DNA from: JAFAMS01 sp963715815
GTDB lineage: Bacteria; Vulcanimicrobiota; Vulcanimicrobiia; Vulcanimicrobiales; Vulcanimicrobiaceae
Reading direction: 5' to 3'
Assembly: GCA_963715815.1 (NCBI GenBank)
Contig: OY970278.1
Span: forward strand, 2,418,001 to 2,482,000
Length of the DNA stretch: 64,000 nucleotides
In this document: in pieces, positions 15,837-24,983 of the stretch
Layout: each line of letters begins with the position of its first letter
How positions within the stretch are numbered: the first letter of the stretch is position 1
Made by a program: the position numbers and the translations under genes
Notes under the pieces: generated by a model
Told to the model about the DNA's origin: nothing
The model's database searches: none
What the model saw: the letters and a program-made list of their open reading frames with translations, nothing else

Positions 15837-17274
15837 CCGCACGACCTCGTTCGTCATAACGTGCGCGCTCGCGCTTTTAGTCGTGGGCTTCTTCATCGTG
15901 CGTCCAAACGGCGTTTCGGGGCCTGCGATGCGCGACTTCGAAGCCTTTTACGCTGCCGGCGCCACGGCGAATGCCGGCGCCGACCCGTACGGAAGGAGCA
16001 TCTGGCAAGCCGAACGCGCAATCCCCGGCGTCGACACGTCGCACGACGAGACGTTGCCTTTCGTCGGACCTCCGGCAGTGATTCCGCTCTGGCGCGCGCT
16101 TGCGCTGTTGCCGTTCGGCATTGCAGGCAGAATTTGGGGCGCGCTGCTCGCGTGCGCGATGCTGGTTGCGGTGTTCGGAACGCTTGCGCTCGCCCGAGCA
16201 CCGGAAGAAGCGGCTATTGTTCTAGGAGCTGCGATCTTTGCCGGGTCGTTCGGCGCTCTGATAAGCGACGTCGCACTCGGACAACTAGCCCTTCTCTCCG
16301 GCGCAGCAGTCATTGCTTCGTTGCTACTGTTGCGTTCGCGCGCCTGGCTCAGCGCGTCGATCGCGACCGCGATCGCTGCGTTCCAGCCGAACCTGTGCAT
16401 CGTCTTGATTCCGCGCTCTACCGACATGCGCGCACTAATGGCGTTCGCGCTTGGAGCGATCTTCTTTTTCGCGCTCACGCTCTTCGCAGGCGGCACGGGC
16501 GCGCTCGAACGCTATCTGCACTTGCTGGCCGTTCACGGTGCCGCCGAAAAGCGGACCGTCATCCAAATTACGCCGGCCAGTGTTGCGCTCGGGTTCGGCG
16601 CGAACGACGTCGCGATCGCAATCGTTCGTTACGCGTCGGCCTTAGTTGCGATCGTTTTGGCAGCCGTCGCGATAGGCCGCATCCGCGAACCGGTCGCGCG
16701 CGTCGGAATTGCAGCCTGCGCGCTTCCTTTCGTCGTTCCGTTCTTTCACGAGCACGACTTCGTTCTGTTACTGTTGCCGGCGCTCTACTGCGCGATTCAT
16801 GCACGAGGACGGACGCTCGCATTTGCTGCGATGGCCAGCACGCTATGCGGGGTTGACTGGCTCGGACTCGGCCAGCGTCCAAACGCCGAAATCCAAAGCA
16901 TCGTGCTCGCAACAGCGTGTGCGCTCGGATTCGGGTTGCTCGCGCGTATGCGTAGCGTGGCGTTTGCAGGACTCATCGCCCCGCTCGCGGTGATCGCAGT
17001 CTCGCTGATCGCCCACACGCATCCCGTACCGATTTGGCCCGACGCGCTACCGGCGGGTTGGCACGGGCCGGCCGATGCGAGCATCAGCGCGCTGTGGGAA
17101 CTCGAACAACGTGCCGCGGGACTCGAGACGCAGGACCCCGTTTGGACTTTTCTGCGCCTCTTATCGCTGATTTCTGACGCGTTGCTCGGCTTTGCGCTTT
17201 ACCGCTGCTTACTGGATGTCGACGTTCATGAAGTCGTCGAACGGCGAGAGAGCGTTCGGGTGGAAGCCGGTTAG
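15775..17274 (+). CDS. GT87/DUF2029-like polytopic membrane glycosyltransferase
   Basis: A membrane protein of up to 499 residues with about 10-12 hydrophobic segments. After the first helix comes MRDFEAFYAAGATANAGADPYG, the conserved Asp-Phe-x-x-Tyr/Phe plus DPY pattern of polyprenol-phosphate-mannose-dependent GT87 enzymes; PPAVIPLWRALALLP follows, also typical. Such enzymes add mannose or arabinose outside the membrane. No ATG exists before the first helix, so the TTG at 15775 inside the preceding gene is used; the true start may lie later. The 3' end overlaps the converging binding-protein gene by 66 bases. A GH125 mannosidase lies 34 kb away, so mannose polymers may be handled. Confidence 0.75.
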   Translation: MSASSSTPIVPNPQSITAKNNRTTSFVITCALALLVVGFFIVRPNGVSGPAMRDFEAFYAAGATANAGADPYGRSIWQAERAIPGVDTSHDETLPFVGPPAVIPLWRALALLPFGIAGRIWGALLACAMLVAVFGTLALARAPEEAAIVLGAAIFAGSFGALISDVALGQLALLSGAAVIASLLLLRSRAWLSASIATAIAAFQPNLCIVLIPRSTDMRALMAFALGAIFFFALTLFAGGTGALERYLHLLAVHGAAEKRTVIQITPASVALGFGANDVAIAIVRYASALVAIVLAAVAIGRIREPVARVGIAACALPFVVPFFHEHDFVLLLLPALYCAIHARGRTLAFAAMASTLCGVDWLGLGQRPNAEIQSIVLATACALGFGLLARMRSVAFAGLIAPLAVIAVSLIAHTHPVPIWPDALPAGWHGPADASISALWELEQRAAGLETQDPVWTFLRLLSLISDALLGFALYRCLLDVDVHEVVERRESVRVEAG

Positions 17275-18912
17275 GGCGTTCGTAAACGCATAGTCGTCGA
17301 ATCGAATGTAAAGGACGATGGTCGGCACTTGATCGATGATGCGGGCGACCGCGTCATCGAGATATGGCTGGCGCGCCTTTGGGTCGTACAGAGTCTTAAA
17401 GTGCGCCATGTCGTCGTCGAAGCGTTTGTCGCACCAGCGCGTGACGTTCTGACCGTTCGGGGGGATGTCGGCGCAAGCGTAGAGATTCGAAAGGTCACCG
17501 ATCGGGTCACTACCCCAGTAGAAGCTCTCGACATCGAATTTTCCGCTATACGAAATCCCTCCATTCTGTACGAGCGCGAAGAATAACCCGGTGTCGTAAT
17601 GCTTTACCTGAATCTCAACGCCGATAGCTTTCCACATACTGCGAATCAGCTCGACCATCGTATCGACATCGGCGGCGCCGGTGTAGATTGCATACTCGAG
17701 ACTAAACCGCTTGCCGTTCTTCACGCGAATGCCGTCCTTGTCGCGCTGCGTCCAGCCGGCCTGATCGAGCAGTGCGTTCGCCTGCGCCACGTCCGTAGGA
17801 ACCATGTCGAACTTACGATACTGCGGAAAGATCGGCGGAATCATCGACTCTTGCAGGACGCCCCCGTCATGAAACGCCTCCTTTAGAATCGTTGCTCGAT
17901 CGAGCGCAAAACGTAGCGCGCGCCGCACGCGTATGTCGTCGAGCGGCGGATGCGTTACGTTGAAGTCGATGTGACCGAAATAACTGCCGACCGGCTTTAT
18001 CGTCGTTCGACCCGGCATTGCCTCAGTGCGCGGAACGTATCCCGCCCCCTCGTCGGACCATAAGTCGATCTCGCCGGTTTGCAACTGCGTCAAGAGCGTG
18101 TTGCGATCCGGAATCTGCTTGTAGACGATTTGCTTGAGCTTCGGCATACCGCGCCAGTAGAGCGGATTCGGCACCATGACGACGGAATCGCCGCGCTTCC
18201 ACGAGACGTATTTGAACGGCCCGATGCCGACCGGCAACGAATTATACGGCGCCGTATTGATGTCCGGAAGCTTTCCCAAGATATGCTTCGGAATGATGCA
18301 CGGGTTCGCTCCCGCACTGCCAAAGAACGTCGGTAGGTACGACGCGAAGGCTTTCTTCATGTGGTAGACGACGGTGTATTTGTCAGGCTCGTCGATCTTC
18401 GTAATCAGATCCCAACCGTCGCGCCCAACCTCGTTGTTCTTTGGATTGAGAACCGCTTGCGTCGAGAAGACGACGTCGTCGGCGTCAAAGGGCGCGCCGT
18501 CCGACCACTTTACATTGTGCCGGACGTGCCACGTTATTGTCTTGCCGTCTTTGCTAATGCCGCCGTTATCAAGGGTCGGCACCTCGGTGACGAGTTCCGG
18601 AATCGGTTTGTTGTCGTGGTCGTAACGCACGAGCCACGCCATCGTGAGCGAGGAAAGATTGCCGAGCGACGTGGCTTGATAGAGATGCGGGTTTAGCGAT
18701 TGGAAATTCTGGCCGTCGGCGTACACCAGCACATGCGCCGGATGGCGGCGCTCCGCGTTCGAGGTTTGCGTTCCCGTCGAGCCGGTTTGGCTGACGGCTC
18801 CTGTTTTTACGCACCCGCACAGCGCCGCGAGCGTACACAACGCCGCCGCAAGCGCGGCTTTACGCGCGCATCGAGCCGGGGTCGAGCCCGTTTGTCCGGC
18901 AGAACTCCTCAT
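17209..18912 (-). CDS. Oligopeptide/dipeptide ABC transporter substrate-binding lipoprotein (family 5)
   Basis: A 567-residue periplasmic binding protein of family SBP_bac_5. A signal peptide with lipobox LCGC precedes the mature Cys. Family marks are NGGISKDGKTITWHVR, VKWSDGAPFDADDVVFS, and IRVRRALRFALDR. No permease or ATPase gene is next to it, so the partner is elsewhere, or the protein delivers its ligand to another system. ATG 18912 is inside the preceding gene's 3' end (53-base overlap); no ribosome binding site is obvious. It is last in the adaptor, TolC, siroheme-decarboxylase-like unit. A paralogue lies at 57209-58849 and has the same GGISKDG and VKW.DG segments. Confidence 0.85.
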   Translation of the reverse strand: MRSSAGQTGSTPARCARKAALAAALCTLAALCGCVKTGAVSQTGSTGTQTSNAERRHPAHVLVYADGQNFQSLNPHLYQATSLGNLSSLTMAWLVRYDHDNKPIPELVTEVPTLDNGGISKDGKTITWHVRHNVKWSDGAPFDADDVVFSTQAVLNPKNNEVGRDGWDLITKIDEPDKYTVVYHMKKAFASYLPTFFGSAGANPCIIPKHILGKLPDINTAPYNSLPVGIGPFKYVSWKRGDSVVMVPNPLYWRGMPKLKQIVYKQIPDRNTLLTQLQTGEIDLWSDEGAGYVPRTEAMPGRTTIKPVGSYFGHIDFNVTHPPLDDIRVRRALRFALDRATILKEAFHDGGVLQESMIPPIFPQYRKFDMVPTDVAQANALLDQAGWTQRDKDGIRVKNGKRFSLEYAIYTGAADVDTMVELIRSMWKAIGVEIQVKHYDTGLFFALVQNGGISYSGKFDVESFYWGSDPIGDLSNLYACADIPPNGQNVTRWCDKRFDDDMAHFKTLYDPKARQPYLDDAVARIIDQVPTIVLYIRFDDYAFTNALTGFHPNALSPFDDFMNVDIQ

Positions 18913-19993
18913 ATGCGAGTGGTGAGATTTCGGACGGCTTGATCTCGCTGCGTCCTCCCCAAAAAACGTTTGTGTATCCAACCGTGATCCCCGCTTCCGC
19001 AAGATGTGCATCGATCGCGGCTTTGTGCGCGAGAACGAGCGCTTTGTCCGTGCCGTGCACGACCCCCATGACATTCACGTTGTGGAATTCCGGACCGCCT
19101 TCGCGCCAATAGGCGTGCGTCATGCAATAATGACGCCCAACCTCGCGACCTGCGTCGAGCTCGCGTCCCGGCGGGACCGCCCAGTGAAAGAGCGCGTTGT
19201 AGCGCGTGACCGCGTTTCCGAGGTTCCCGGCCGTCGCTTTGACGTGCTCGAGGAACGTCGAGAAACGTCCGATCACGCCGCGATCGTGCAGGCTTTGCGC
19301 CACCTTCAGGAATGCCTCGAGGCTCAGTTCGGCTTCAGCCGCACGCGCTCGCCACAAATCGCGCACCAGCTCATCGGGTGCGAATTCGCGCTTGAGTGCG
19401 GTCAGCACGTGCCATTCCTCGGCGCTCAGCTCGACGATCTTCGTGTCGCGGGGCTCAGCCAGCGCCTCGGCGCGCTCGCCCGGCTGCACCGTTCGACGCC
19501 GCATGTGGCCGACACCGAGTGCGAACAAGCACTTGGCCGGCATCAACCGAAAATGATCGGCACTAATTTTTCCGCGCAAGAACTCGGCGTGCTTCTCGAT
19601 CGCAAAGCCTTGCGGAACCTTGAGCGTCGTCCACAAGCGGTACGTCGAACCCGGCGTCGCGGCATCGGTCGTTCGAATGACGACGTGTCCTGAGAACGGA
19701 TCGTCGCGGAAGAGAAAATCGAAGGCGTCGTCGAGCCGTTCTTGCGGGACTTGCCACGCCACGAGTGCACCGTCCGCGAGGTTCGTCGCCATCAACGTCT
19801 GACGAACGCGACGAATCGTACCGGCTCGCAACATCGCGCTGATGCGTTCGAGAACGGTTTCAACCGGAATGCCGGAGCGTTCCGCGATCGTTCCAAACGG
19901 ATCGCGCACGAAGCCGGCCAGACGATCTTCAGAGATCGCCAAGATGGCTGCGTTCGTCGGATCCTCGACGTGCGTGGGCACGCGAGCGAGCAT
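18860..19993 (-). CDS. Fused siroheme decarboxylase-like (AhbA-AhbB/NirD-NirL) protein with two AsnC-type units
   Basis: A 377-residue protein made of two related halves. Each half has an AsnC-like winged helix (about residues 15-70 and 215-265) followed by an AsnC-like ferredoxin fold. The first half has TYRLWTTLKVP and a later FRLMPAKCLFALGVGHM, matching the WfTL and LP...F.iGV pattern of AhbA/NirD. The second has THAYWREGGPEFHNVNVMGVVHG, matching the sHCY...YNlfxMiHG pattern of AhbB/NirL. These enzymes decarboxylate siroheme in alternative heme or heme d1 synthesis. An annotation as Lrp/AsnC regulator is the likely default. It starts 2 bases after the tolC-like stop. No other heme gene is near, so function is inferred. 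Confidence 0.65.
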   Translation of the reverse strand: MLARVPTHVEDPTNAAILAISEDRLAGFVRDPFGTIAERSGIPVETVLERISAMLRAGTIRRVRQTLMATNLADGALVAWQVPQERLDDAFDFLFRDDPFSGHVVIRTTDAATPGSTYRLWTTLKVPQGFAIEKHAEFLRGKISADHFRLMPAKCLFALGVGHMRRRTVQPGERAEALAEPRDTKIVELSAEEWHVLTALKREFAPDELVRDLWRARAAEAELSLEAFLKVAQSLHDRGVIGRFSTFLEHVKATAGNLGNAVTRYNALFHWAVPPGRELDAGREVGRHYCMTHAYWREGGPEFHNVNVMGVVHGTDKALVLAHKAAIDAHLAEAGITVGYTNVFWGGRSEIKPSEISPLAYEEFCRTNGLDPGSMRA

Positions 19994-19995
19994 GC

Positions 19996-21540
19996 TTACG
20001 TGTTTTGGCCGGTCGCGTACAAGAAGGCCTGCTCGGCCTGGCGCAAACTGTAGATCGAGTTGACCTCATTGATGAGCGCGGTCGTCAATTGTACCTGCGC
20101 GTTGAGGAGCAGAGGCAGCGTCGTCACGCCTGCTTTGTATTGCGCTTGCGTCGCGCGCAGGACGGTCGCGGCTTCGTTGTATGCAACTTGCGTCGCATCG
20201 AGCGAAGCGCGCGCCGAGATCAGGGCCGTTAGCGTCTGCTTGACGTTCAGTTGCACGCCGAGCTTAGTGGTGTCGTAGCTGGCAAGCGATTTCGTAAGGT
20301 TGCCTTCGGCTTGCTCGATCGCTGCATGCGTCGCACCACCGTTATAGATCGGTACATTCAATGTCGCGCCGACCGACCAGCTTGGCGAGAAGGTGCCGCC
20401 GTGCGGATCCGTCGATGACGTTCCGAGCGATGACGTGCCGTTGATCGTCGGCACGTAACCGAGCCGCGCAGCGCGCAGCGAATCTTGCGCCGCTTGCACG
20501 AGCTGCGCCGACGAGCTGAGATCCGGGCGAAGCAAGTACGCCTGCGTGATCGCCTTGTCGTAGGCTGGAACCGCAATTTGCCCGGCAATTATTTGCTGAT
20601 ATGTCGACCCGTCATCCGCCGGGCGGACGACGGTGTTGGCGTCGAGACCCATCGAGTTTGCGAGTGCGGCTTGCGCGCCGGCTTCGACACCCTGTTGCTG
20701 CACGAGCGCAACGCGCGCTTGCGCAACCGGAAGCTCTGCCGTTGCAATATCGACGAGCGAGGCCTGCCCCGCGTGATATTCAGCAATGACTAGGTTTTCT
20801 TGAACGAGGTCCTGCTGCATGATATCGTAGTCGACCGCGGTCGTACGTTGCGCGGCCAGCGCGTTGTAGTAGGCGACCGCGACGTTATACGCGACCGTCT
20901 GCAGATCGCGCTGATAAATATCGATCGATGACACTTGACTGGCCGACGCAGCCTTGATCTCTGCAAACGTTCGTCCGCCGTCGAAGAGGAGCTGCTGCAG
21001 GTTCGCCGAGAGCGAGTTCGAGGTGAACTCGGTCGTATTGAAGTTCGTGCCGCCGCTGCCGTTGTTGGTGCCGCGTGCGGTACCGGCCGGAGAATGCGTG
21101 TGACTCGTCGACGCCGTTCCACTCAAATTCGGAAGAATCGGAACGCGCGAAAGATCGACGCTGGCTTTTGCAAGCTGTAAGTCGCCGCGTGCGGATGCGA
21201 GCGTCGGCGATTTCGCGACGCCGATCAAGATGGCTTGGCGCAACGTAATCGTCTGCGGCACGTTCGGATCGATCGCACTCGCGGTGACGCCAGGGGCCGG
21301 CGTGCCGACGGCCGGATACGGCAGCTTCAGCGATGCGCTCGCAGGCGGGAGAGTCGGAATCGCTGAGGGCGCGATGGTCGGCACCGGTATCGGCGTCGGA
21401 ACCGATGTCGAGCCGGCCGGACCGGGCGTCGGAAGGGTTGATGGCAAGGACGCGGGCTGTGCCCCAACAAGCTGTGGGACCCACGCGGAGGCGATCAGCA
21501 GCGTCGCAACCGACGCTGCAAGTAGATGTCGTCGTATCAT
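19996..21540 (-). CDS. TolC family outer membrane efflux protein
   Basis: A 514-residue outer membrane channel component. A signal peptide (ending VGAQPA) leads into an unusual Pro/Thr/Ser-rich stretch at about residues 30-75, then the TolC domain. The two OEP repeats start with TLRQAILIGVAKSPTLASARGDLQLAKASVDLSR (start only) and, later, ITQAYLLRPDLSSSAQLVQAAQ, each with long coiled-coil helices. It forms the trimeric exit duct with an adaptor. The gene lies 3 bases after the adaptor stop and 2 bases before the next gene, so it is in the middle of an operon. No inner-membrane pump gene is present. Confidence 0.9.
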   Translation of the reverse strand: MIRRHLLAASVATLLIASAWVPQLVGAQPASLPSTLPTPGPAGSTSVPTPIPVPTIAPSAIPTLPPASASLKLPYPAVGTPAPGVTASAIDPNVPQTITLRQAILIGVAKSPTLASARGDLQLAKASVDLSRVPILPNLSGTASTSHTHSPAGTARGTNNGSGGTNFNTTEFTSNSLSANLQQLLFDGGRTFAEIKAASASQVSSIDIYQRDLQTVAYNVAVAYYNALAAQRTTAVDYDIMQQDLVQENLVIAEYHAGQASLVDIATAELPVAQARVALVQQQGVEAGAQAALANSMGLDANTVVRPADDGSTYQQIIAGQIAVPAYDKAITQAYLLRPDLSSSAQLVQAAQDSLRAARLGYVPTINGTSSLGTSSTDPHGGTFSPSWSVGATLNVPIYNGGATHAAIEQAEGNLTKSLASYDTTKLGVQLNVKQTLTALISARASLDATQVAYNEAATVLRATQAQYKAGVTTLPLLLNAQVQLTTALINEVNSIYSLRQAEQAFLYATGQNT

Positions 21541-21543
21541 CGG

Positions 21544-22890
21544 TTATCCGGGCTTTTTCCCGCTTGGGGTACTACTTGCACCTGCTGGGCCCGAAGGGCC
21601 CGTCTGTGTTACGGCCACCGTGCTTCCGTCGGAAAGCGCGTCCGGTCGAGTCGTCACAACGAGCGTCCCGGGCGAAACCGGGCCGATGACTTCGGAGAGC
21701 ACATCGGTCTGCAGCCCGAGCGTAACCGGAATCTGCTTGGCGATCTTGGTCGGCTTCCCATCAGGTCCAGGCTTACCATCTGCGACTGTGAAGATGCTGG
21801 TACCGGAATCGCCCTGAAAGATCGCGGTCCGCGGAACGACGAGCGCGCCGCGATGATACTGCTTGCGCACGTTCACCGTCACGAGCATTCCGCCGCGTAG
21901 CTTGTCACCCGGATTGGTCTCGACGATACGCGCACGATACGAGAGCGTCCCCGTCGTCGGAACGGCGTTGACGTCGAAAACGCTTCCGCGATACGTCTTC
22001 CCCGGAAGACTCGAGGTCGTGAATGCGACCGGCGTGCCGGGACGCACGGAGCCAAGCTCATCGTCCGGAACGTTCGCGTTTACGTAGACCGTGTCGACTT
22101 GCGAGATCTGTAGAATGTTTTGATTCGGCCCTGCAAACGATCCGGGGTCGAGCAAACGTGCCGTGATGATGCCGTCGTACGGCGCATATAAATTCGTCTG
22201 CTGGATTGCGGTCTCGAGCTGCTTCACTTGCGCCGCGTTTGCGGCGACTTGCGTCTTCTGCACCTGATTGTTACCCAGGTTCGTTTGCGCAGCTTTCAGC
22301 TGCGATTGCGCGGCTCGCAAAAGCTCCTTGTTGCTCGCGAGTGTTTGCTGCGCGGCAACGTATTGCGATTTGGCTAACTCGAGCGCAGTCTGCGCGACAT
22401 AGCCCTGCTTGTACAGCGATTCGTCGCCGTCATACAGCACCTTCGCGTTGTCATATGCTGCCTGCGCACTCGTCACATTGTTTTTCGCATTGGCCAAACT
22501 CTGTTCGGCCGCGATTAACGCCGTGCTGTTTTGCTGCACGGTCACGGGCGTACTGAGCGCCGAACCCGAGAGCGTCGCTCTGGCTTGCGCCAGTTGAGCG
22601 CGCAACGTCGAATCGTCGATCTTGGCAAGCAGCTGACCTCGCGTCGCGCGGTCACCTTCGGTCACGTAGACGGCGGACAGCGTTCCGGACTGCGGCAGGC
22701 TCAGATTCGATTGCTGCAACGGCGTGATCTGTCCGTCGAGCTGAATGTAGGTCGCAATGTCCTGACGCATCACGGGTTGCGCGTCGACGGCAAGCGGCGG
22801 CTGCACGGGATGCTGCTGCTTCCCGGCACAACCGGCCATGAAGGAAGCGGCGAGCATTAAACCCACCGTGAAGGTGCTGCGAAGGGCCAT
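21544..22890 (-). CDS. Efflux adaptor (membrane fusion) lipoprotein, RND/HlyD type
   Basis: A 448-residue periplasmic adaptor. The signal peptide ends in lipobox MAGC (Cys about 21). Domains in order: barrel-sandwich half (GQITPLQQSNLSLPQSGTL is the first lipoyl-like half), a long Gln/Ala-rich coiled hairpin (about 90-215), the second lipoyl half (NLYAPYDGIITARLLDPG), a beta-barrel (VDTVYVNANVPDDELG) and a membrane-proximal domain with VVPRTAIFQGDSG. ATG 22890 has TTAGGAG at good distance; open frame upstream is non-coding. It is first in the operon and is coupled to TolC. An RND or ABC pump is expected but missing here. Confidence 0.9.
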   Translation of the reverse strand: MALRSTFTVGLMLAASFMAGCAGKQQHPVQPPLAVDAQPVMRQDIATYIQLDGQITPLQQSNLSLPQSGTLSAVYVTEGDRATRGQLLAKIDDSTLRAQLAQARATLSGSALSTPVTVQQNSTALIAAEQSLANAKNNVTSAQAAYDNAKVLYDGDESLYKQGYVAQTALELAKSQYVAAQQTLASNKELLRAAQSQLKAAQTNLGNNQVQKTQVAANAAQVKQLETAIQQTNLYAPYDGIITARLLDPGSFAGPNQNILQISQVDTVYVNANVPDDELGSVRPGTPVAFTTSSLPGKTYRGSVFDVNAVPTTGTLSYRARIVETNPGDKLRGGMLVTVNVRKQYHRGALVVPRTAIFQGDSGTSIFTVADGKPGPDGKPTKIAKQIPVTLGLQTDVLSEVIGPVSPGTLVVTTRPDALSDGSTVAVTQTGPSGPAGASSTPSGKKPG

Positions 22891-23019
22891 GATTCTCCTA
22901 ACGGGCTGGTTTGACGGGCGGCGGTTCACCCCAATCACATACGCTGCCTGCCGGCAAAAAGATTCAACTTCTAAGAAAAAGGGCGGGAGCACCCGGGCGC
23001 CCACGCAAAAGGGGCGTGC

Positions 23020-23415
23020 ATGCCGGCAAAGCTCGAGGTCGGGCGGTCGTATCAAAATCAAACCCGTGTCGAAGAATGGATGACGGCCCAAAAAGCGGGA
23101 AACGTGGGCGTCGACGTTCTTTCGACTCCGATGCTGCTGCAATTAGTCGAAGAAGCAGCGATGCAGTGCATTGCACCGACATTGCAAGCCGGGACGGTCA
23201 CGCTCGGCACACACGCCGAAATTCAGCATCTCGCGCCGACACCCGTCGGCTTTATTGTGCGCGTTGAAGTCGAAGTGATTAAGGTCGACGGCCGCCGCGT
23301 CGAGTTTGCGTTTGGAGCCTTTGACGAACGCGAGAAAATCGCTGAAGGAACGCACGAGCGTTACATCACCGAGCTCGCCAAATTCAAAGAGCGGATCGAG
23401 GAGAAACAAACCTAA
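23020..23415 (+). CDS. FlK-like hotdog thioesterase
   Basis: A 131-residue hotdog-fold protein like the fluoroacetyl-CoA thioesterase FlK and its broad family. The Thr, Glu and His used for catalysis in FlK appear to be present in LSTPMLLQLVEEAA and GTHAEIQHLAPTPVG. Most family members hydrolyse small acyl-CoA thioesters; specificity cannot be read. The ATG at 23020 is 129 bases from the divergent adaptor gene. Single-gene unit. A weak hairpin with GCGGG/CCCGC arms followed by TGACTGTTTTT lies near 23483-23508 and may end its transcript. Confidence 0.8.
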   Translation: MPAKLEVGRSYQNQTRVEEWMTAQKAGNVGVDVLSTPMLLQLVEEAAMQCIAPTLQAGTVTLGTHAEIQHLAPTPVGFIVRVEVEVIKVDGRRVEFAFGAFDEREKIAEGTHERYITELAKFKERIEEKQT

Positions 23416-23553
23416 GCAAGCGAGCCCCTTCTTGCCAGAGGAGCAGGGCGGTCGTGTGCCGGGCGTTTAATCGTAAGCAGGGCGGGGAAGTTACCCGCTG
23501 ACTGTTTTTATGCAGCCCTCACATCACGCCACTCTTAATTTGAGGAGGGAATT

Positions 23554-24825
23554 TTGAATAAGGTGAGCTCGGGAATTCAAGCGGCGCTGTTCGCTGCGGG
23601 ATTCGGGCTTGCTGCGCTTTCCGGCCCGACGATCGCGTCGGCACAAGGCGCGCCACCCCCGGATTTCGGATCACCGCCGTCGGGCGAGTATCCGATTCTC
23701 TTCAACGATCATCATGTTTACTCGAAACCCGATACCGATAAGCGAGATCGGGTTCTTGCTGCACAAGTCCGCGGTAGCACGATCCTCGTTCCGTTGCGCT
23801 CGCTATTCGAACAGATGGGCGCGACCGTTTCCTACGACCCGACGACGCAAACCGTCGACGTTTCGAAACCAGGTTCCGACGTTAAAGTAACGGTCGGAAA
23901 ATCTGAAGTCGTAATCAACGGCGAGAGTCGTCCGCTCGATGTTCCGCCGATGATGTGGCACGGCAACGTGCTCGTCCCTGTTCGCGTGATCTCTGAAGGG
24001 ATGGGCGGATACGTACAATGGGTCGCCAGCAAGCGTACCGTCGTCGTTCGCTACGTCCCGGCACCACCGCCGACGCCGGCACCACCGCCGCCGCCACCTC
24101 CGCCGCCGAAGCCAACACCGGCTCCGCCGCCTCCAACGCCGGCTCCAACGCCGACGCCTGCGCCGCAGAAACCGGTGTACTACGATAAGTTCGTGGTTGG
24201 TGATTACGTGTTCTCACCGACGATCTACAACGAGTTCAGCCCCGGCAATAAAGGCTCAGGCTCGTACACGGGCCGCGTCGGCGCCGAGTTCCCGCTCTTC
24301 GGTTTAACATGGATGGCCGAAGGCGATTGGCGTCACTGGTCCTACAGCACGACTGCCGGACCGGTAACAACGATCGGTGCCACGGGTCAAACGTTCGTAC
24401 CGTCGTTCACCGCGCACGAAGATGACGTCGATGCTCGGCTCGGTGTCAAAGTTGTCGATCCGCGCATCTACATCGGCGCTTCGTATCTGTGGCGGCAGAA
24501 CAACTATGGATATCCGCAACTAAACGGCGTCGGATTCGGCGTCGAGAAACTGCCGGATCTCGATCAAGCGATCACGATATACGGCAGCGCATACTGGTAC
24601 CCGAGCGTGCAAGGCACATACACTGCAGCGGTTGCGCCTCCCGGCGGAACGCTCGCATATCGTGCATTCAAATACGAAATCGGCATCGACTGGAATTTCA
24701 TAGGGCCGTCGTTCCCGGTGTATTTGGACGTCGGATTCCTCGGAAATCAATACAATAACAAGATCAATGCACCGTCAAACATCAATCAGTACGGACCGTA
24801 CGTTGGACTTGGGTTACATTTCTAG
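23554..24825 (+). CDS. Stalk-domain (copper amine oxidase N-like) protein with Pro-rich linker and C-terminal beta-barrel
   Basis: A 423-residue exported protein. Order: signal peptide (about 1-30, ending SAQG), a copper-amine-oxidase-N-type stalk domain (about 45-165: VPLRSLFEQMGATVSYD, VINGESRPLDVPP, VPVRVISEGMGG), a Pro/Ala/Thr linker (about 170-210), and a beta-rich C-terminal half of alternating aromatic strands. The protein ends GLGLHF, a terminal Phe typical of outer membrane barrels. It is therefore probably an outer membrane protein with a periplasmic stalk domain. TTG start with GAGGAGGG upstream. It has a paralogue directly downstream. Function unknown; cell-envelope structure or adhesion is possible. 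Confidence 0.8.
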   Translation: MNKVSSGIQAALFAAGFGLAALSGPTIASAQGAPPPDFGSPPSGEYPILFNDHHVYSKPDTDKRDRVLAAQVRGSTILVPLRSLFEQMGATVSYDPTTQTVDVSKPGSDVKVTVGKSEVVINGESRPLDVPPMMWHGNVLVPVRVISEGMGGYVQWVASKRTVVVRYVPAPPPTPAPPPPPPPPPKPTPAPPPPTPAPTPTPAPQKPVYYDKFVVGDYVFSPTIYNEFSPGNKGSGSYTGRVGAEFPLFGLTWMAEGDWRHWSYSTTAGPVTTIGATGQTFVPSFTAHEDDVDARLGVKVVDPRIYIGASYLWRQNNYGYPQLNGVGFGVEKLPDLDQAITIYGSAYWYPSVQGTYTAAVAPPGGTLAYRAFKYEIGIDWNFIGPSFPVYLDVGFLGNQYNNKINAPSNINQYGPYVGLGLHF

Positions 24826-24846
24826 CCGAGCGCACGGTAGATAGAT

Positions 24847-24882
24847 AAGAGCCCTCGATGTTAGCATCGAGGGCTCTTTTGA
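24847..24882 (+). terminator. Rho-independent terminator
   Basis: Perfect 14-base-pair stem AAGAGCCCTCGATG / CATCGAGGGCTCTT with loop TTAG, followed by a T run. It lies 21 bases after the first stalk-domain gene, so the two paralogues are separate transcription units. Confidence 0.92.
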
Positions 24883-24983
24883 TTGATGATATTGCTTTCT
24901 GGGTATGGACCGGGCGAGGCGAAGCTCAATTTAAGCACGCCGCCCTTTAACTTAAAACATATTCAACCTAGGGAGGAACTTTT

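Noticed and set aside
23483..23515. Hairpin GCGGG/CCCGC with TGACTGTTTTT as a terminator
   Set aside because: Only 5 pairs and the T run is not adjacent; mentioned in the FlK-like entry but not listed.
24055..24180. GC-rich CCGCCG repeats in the stalk-domain gene as a possible CRISPR or microsatellite
   Set aside because: They encode the Pro-rich linker in frame; no spacer structure.
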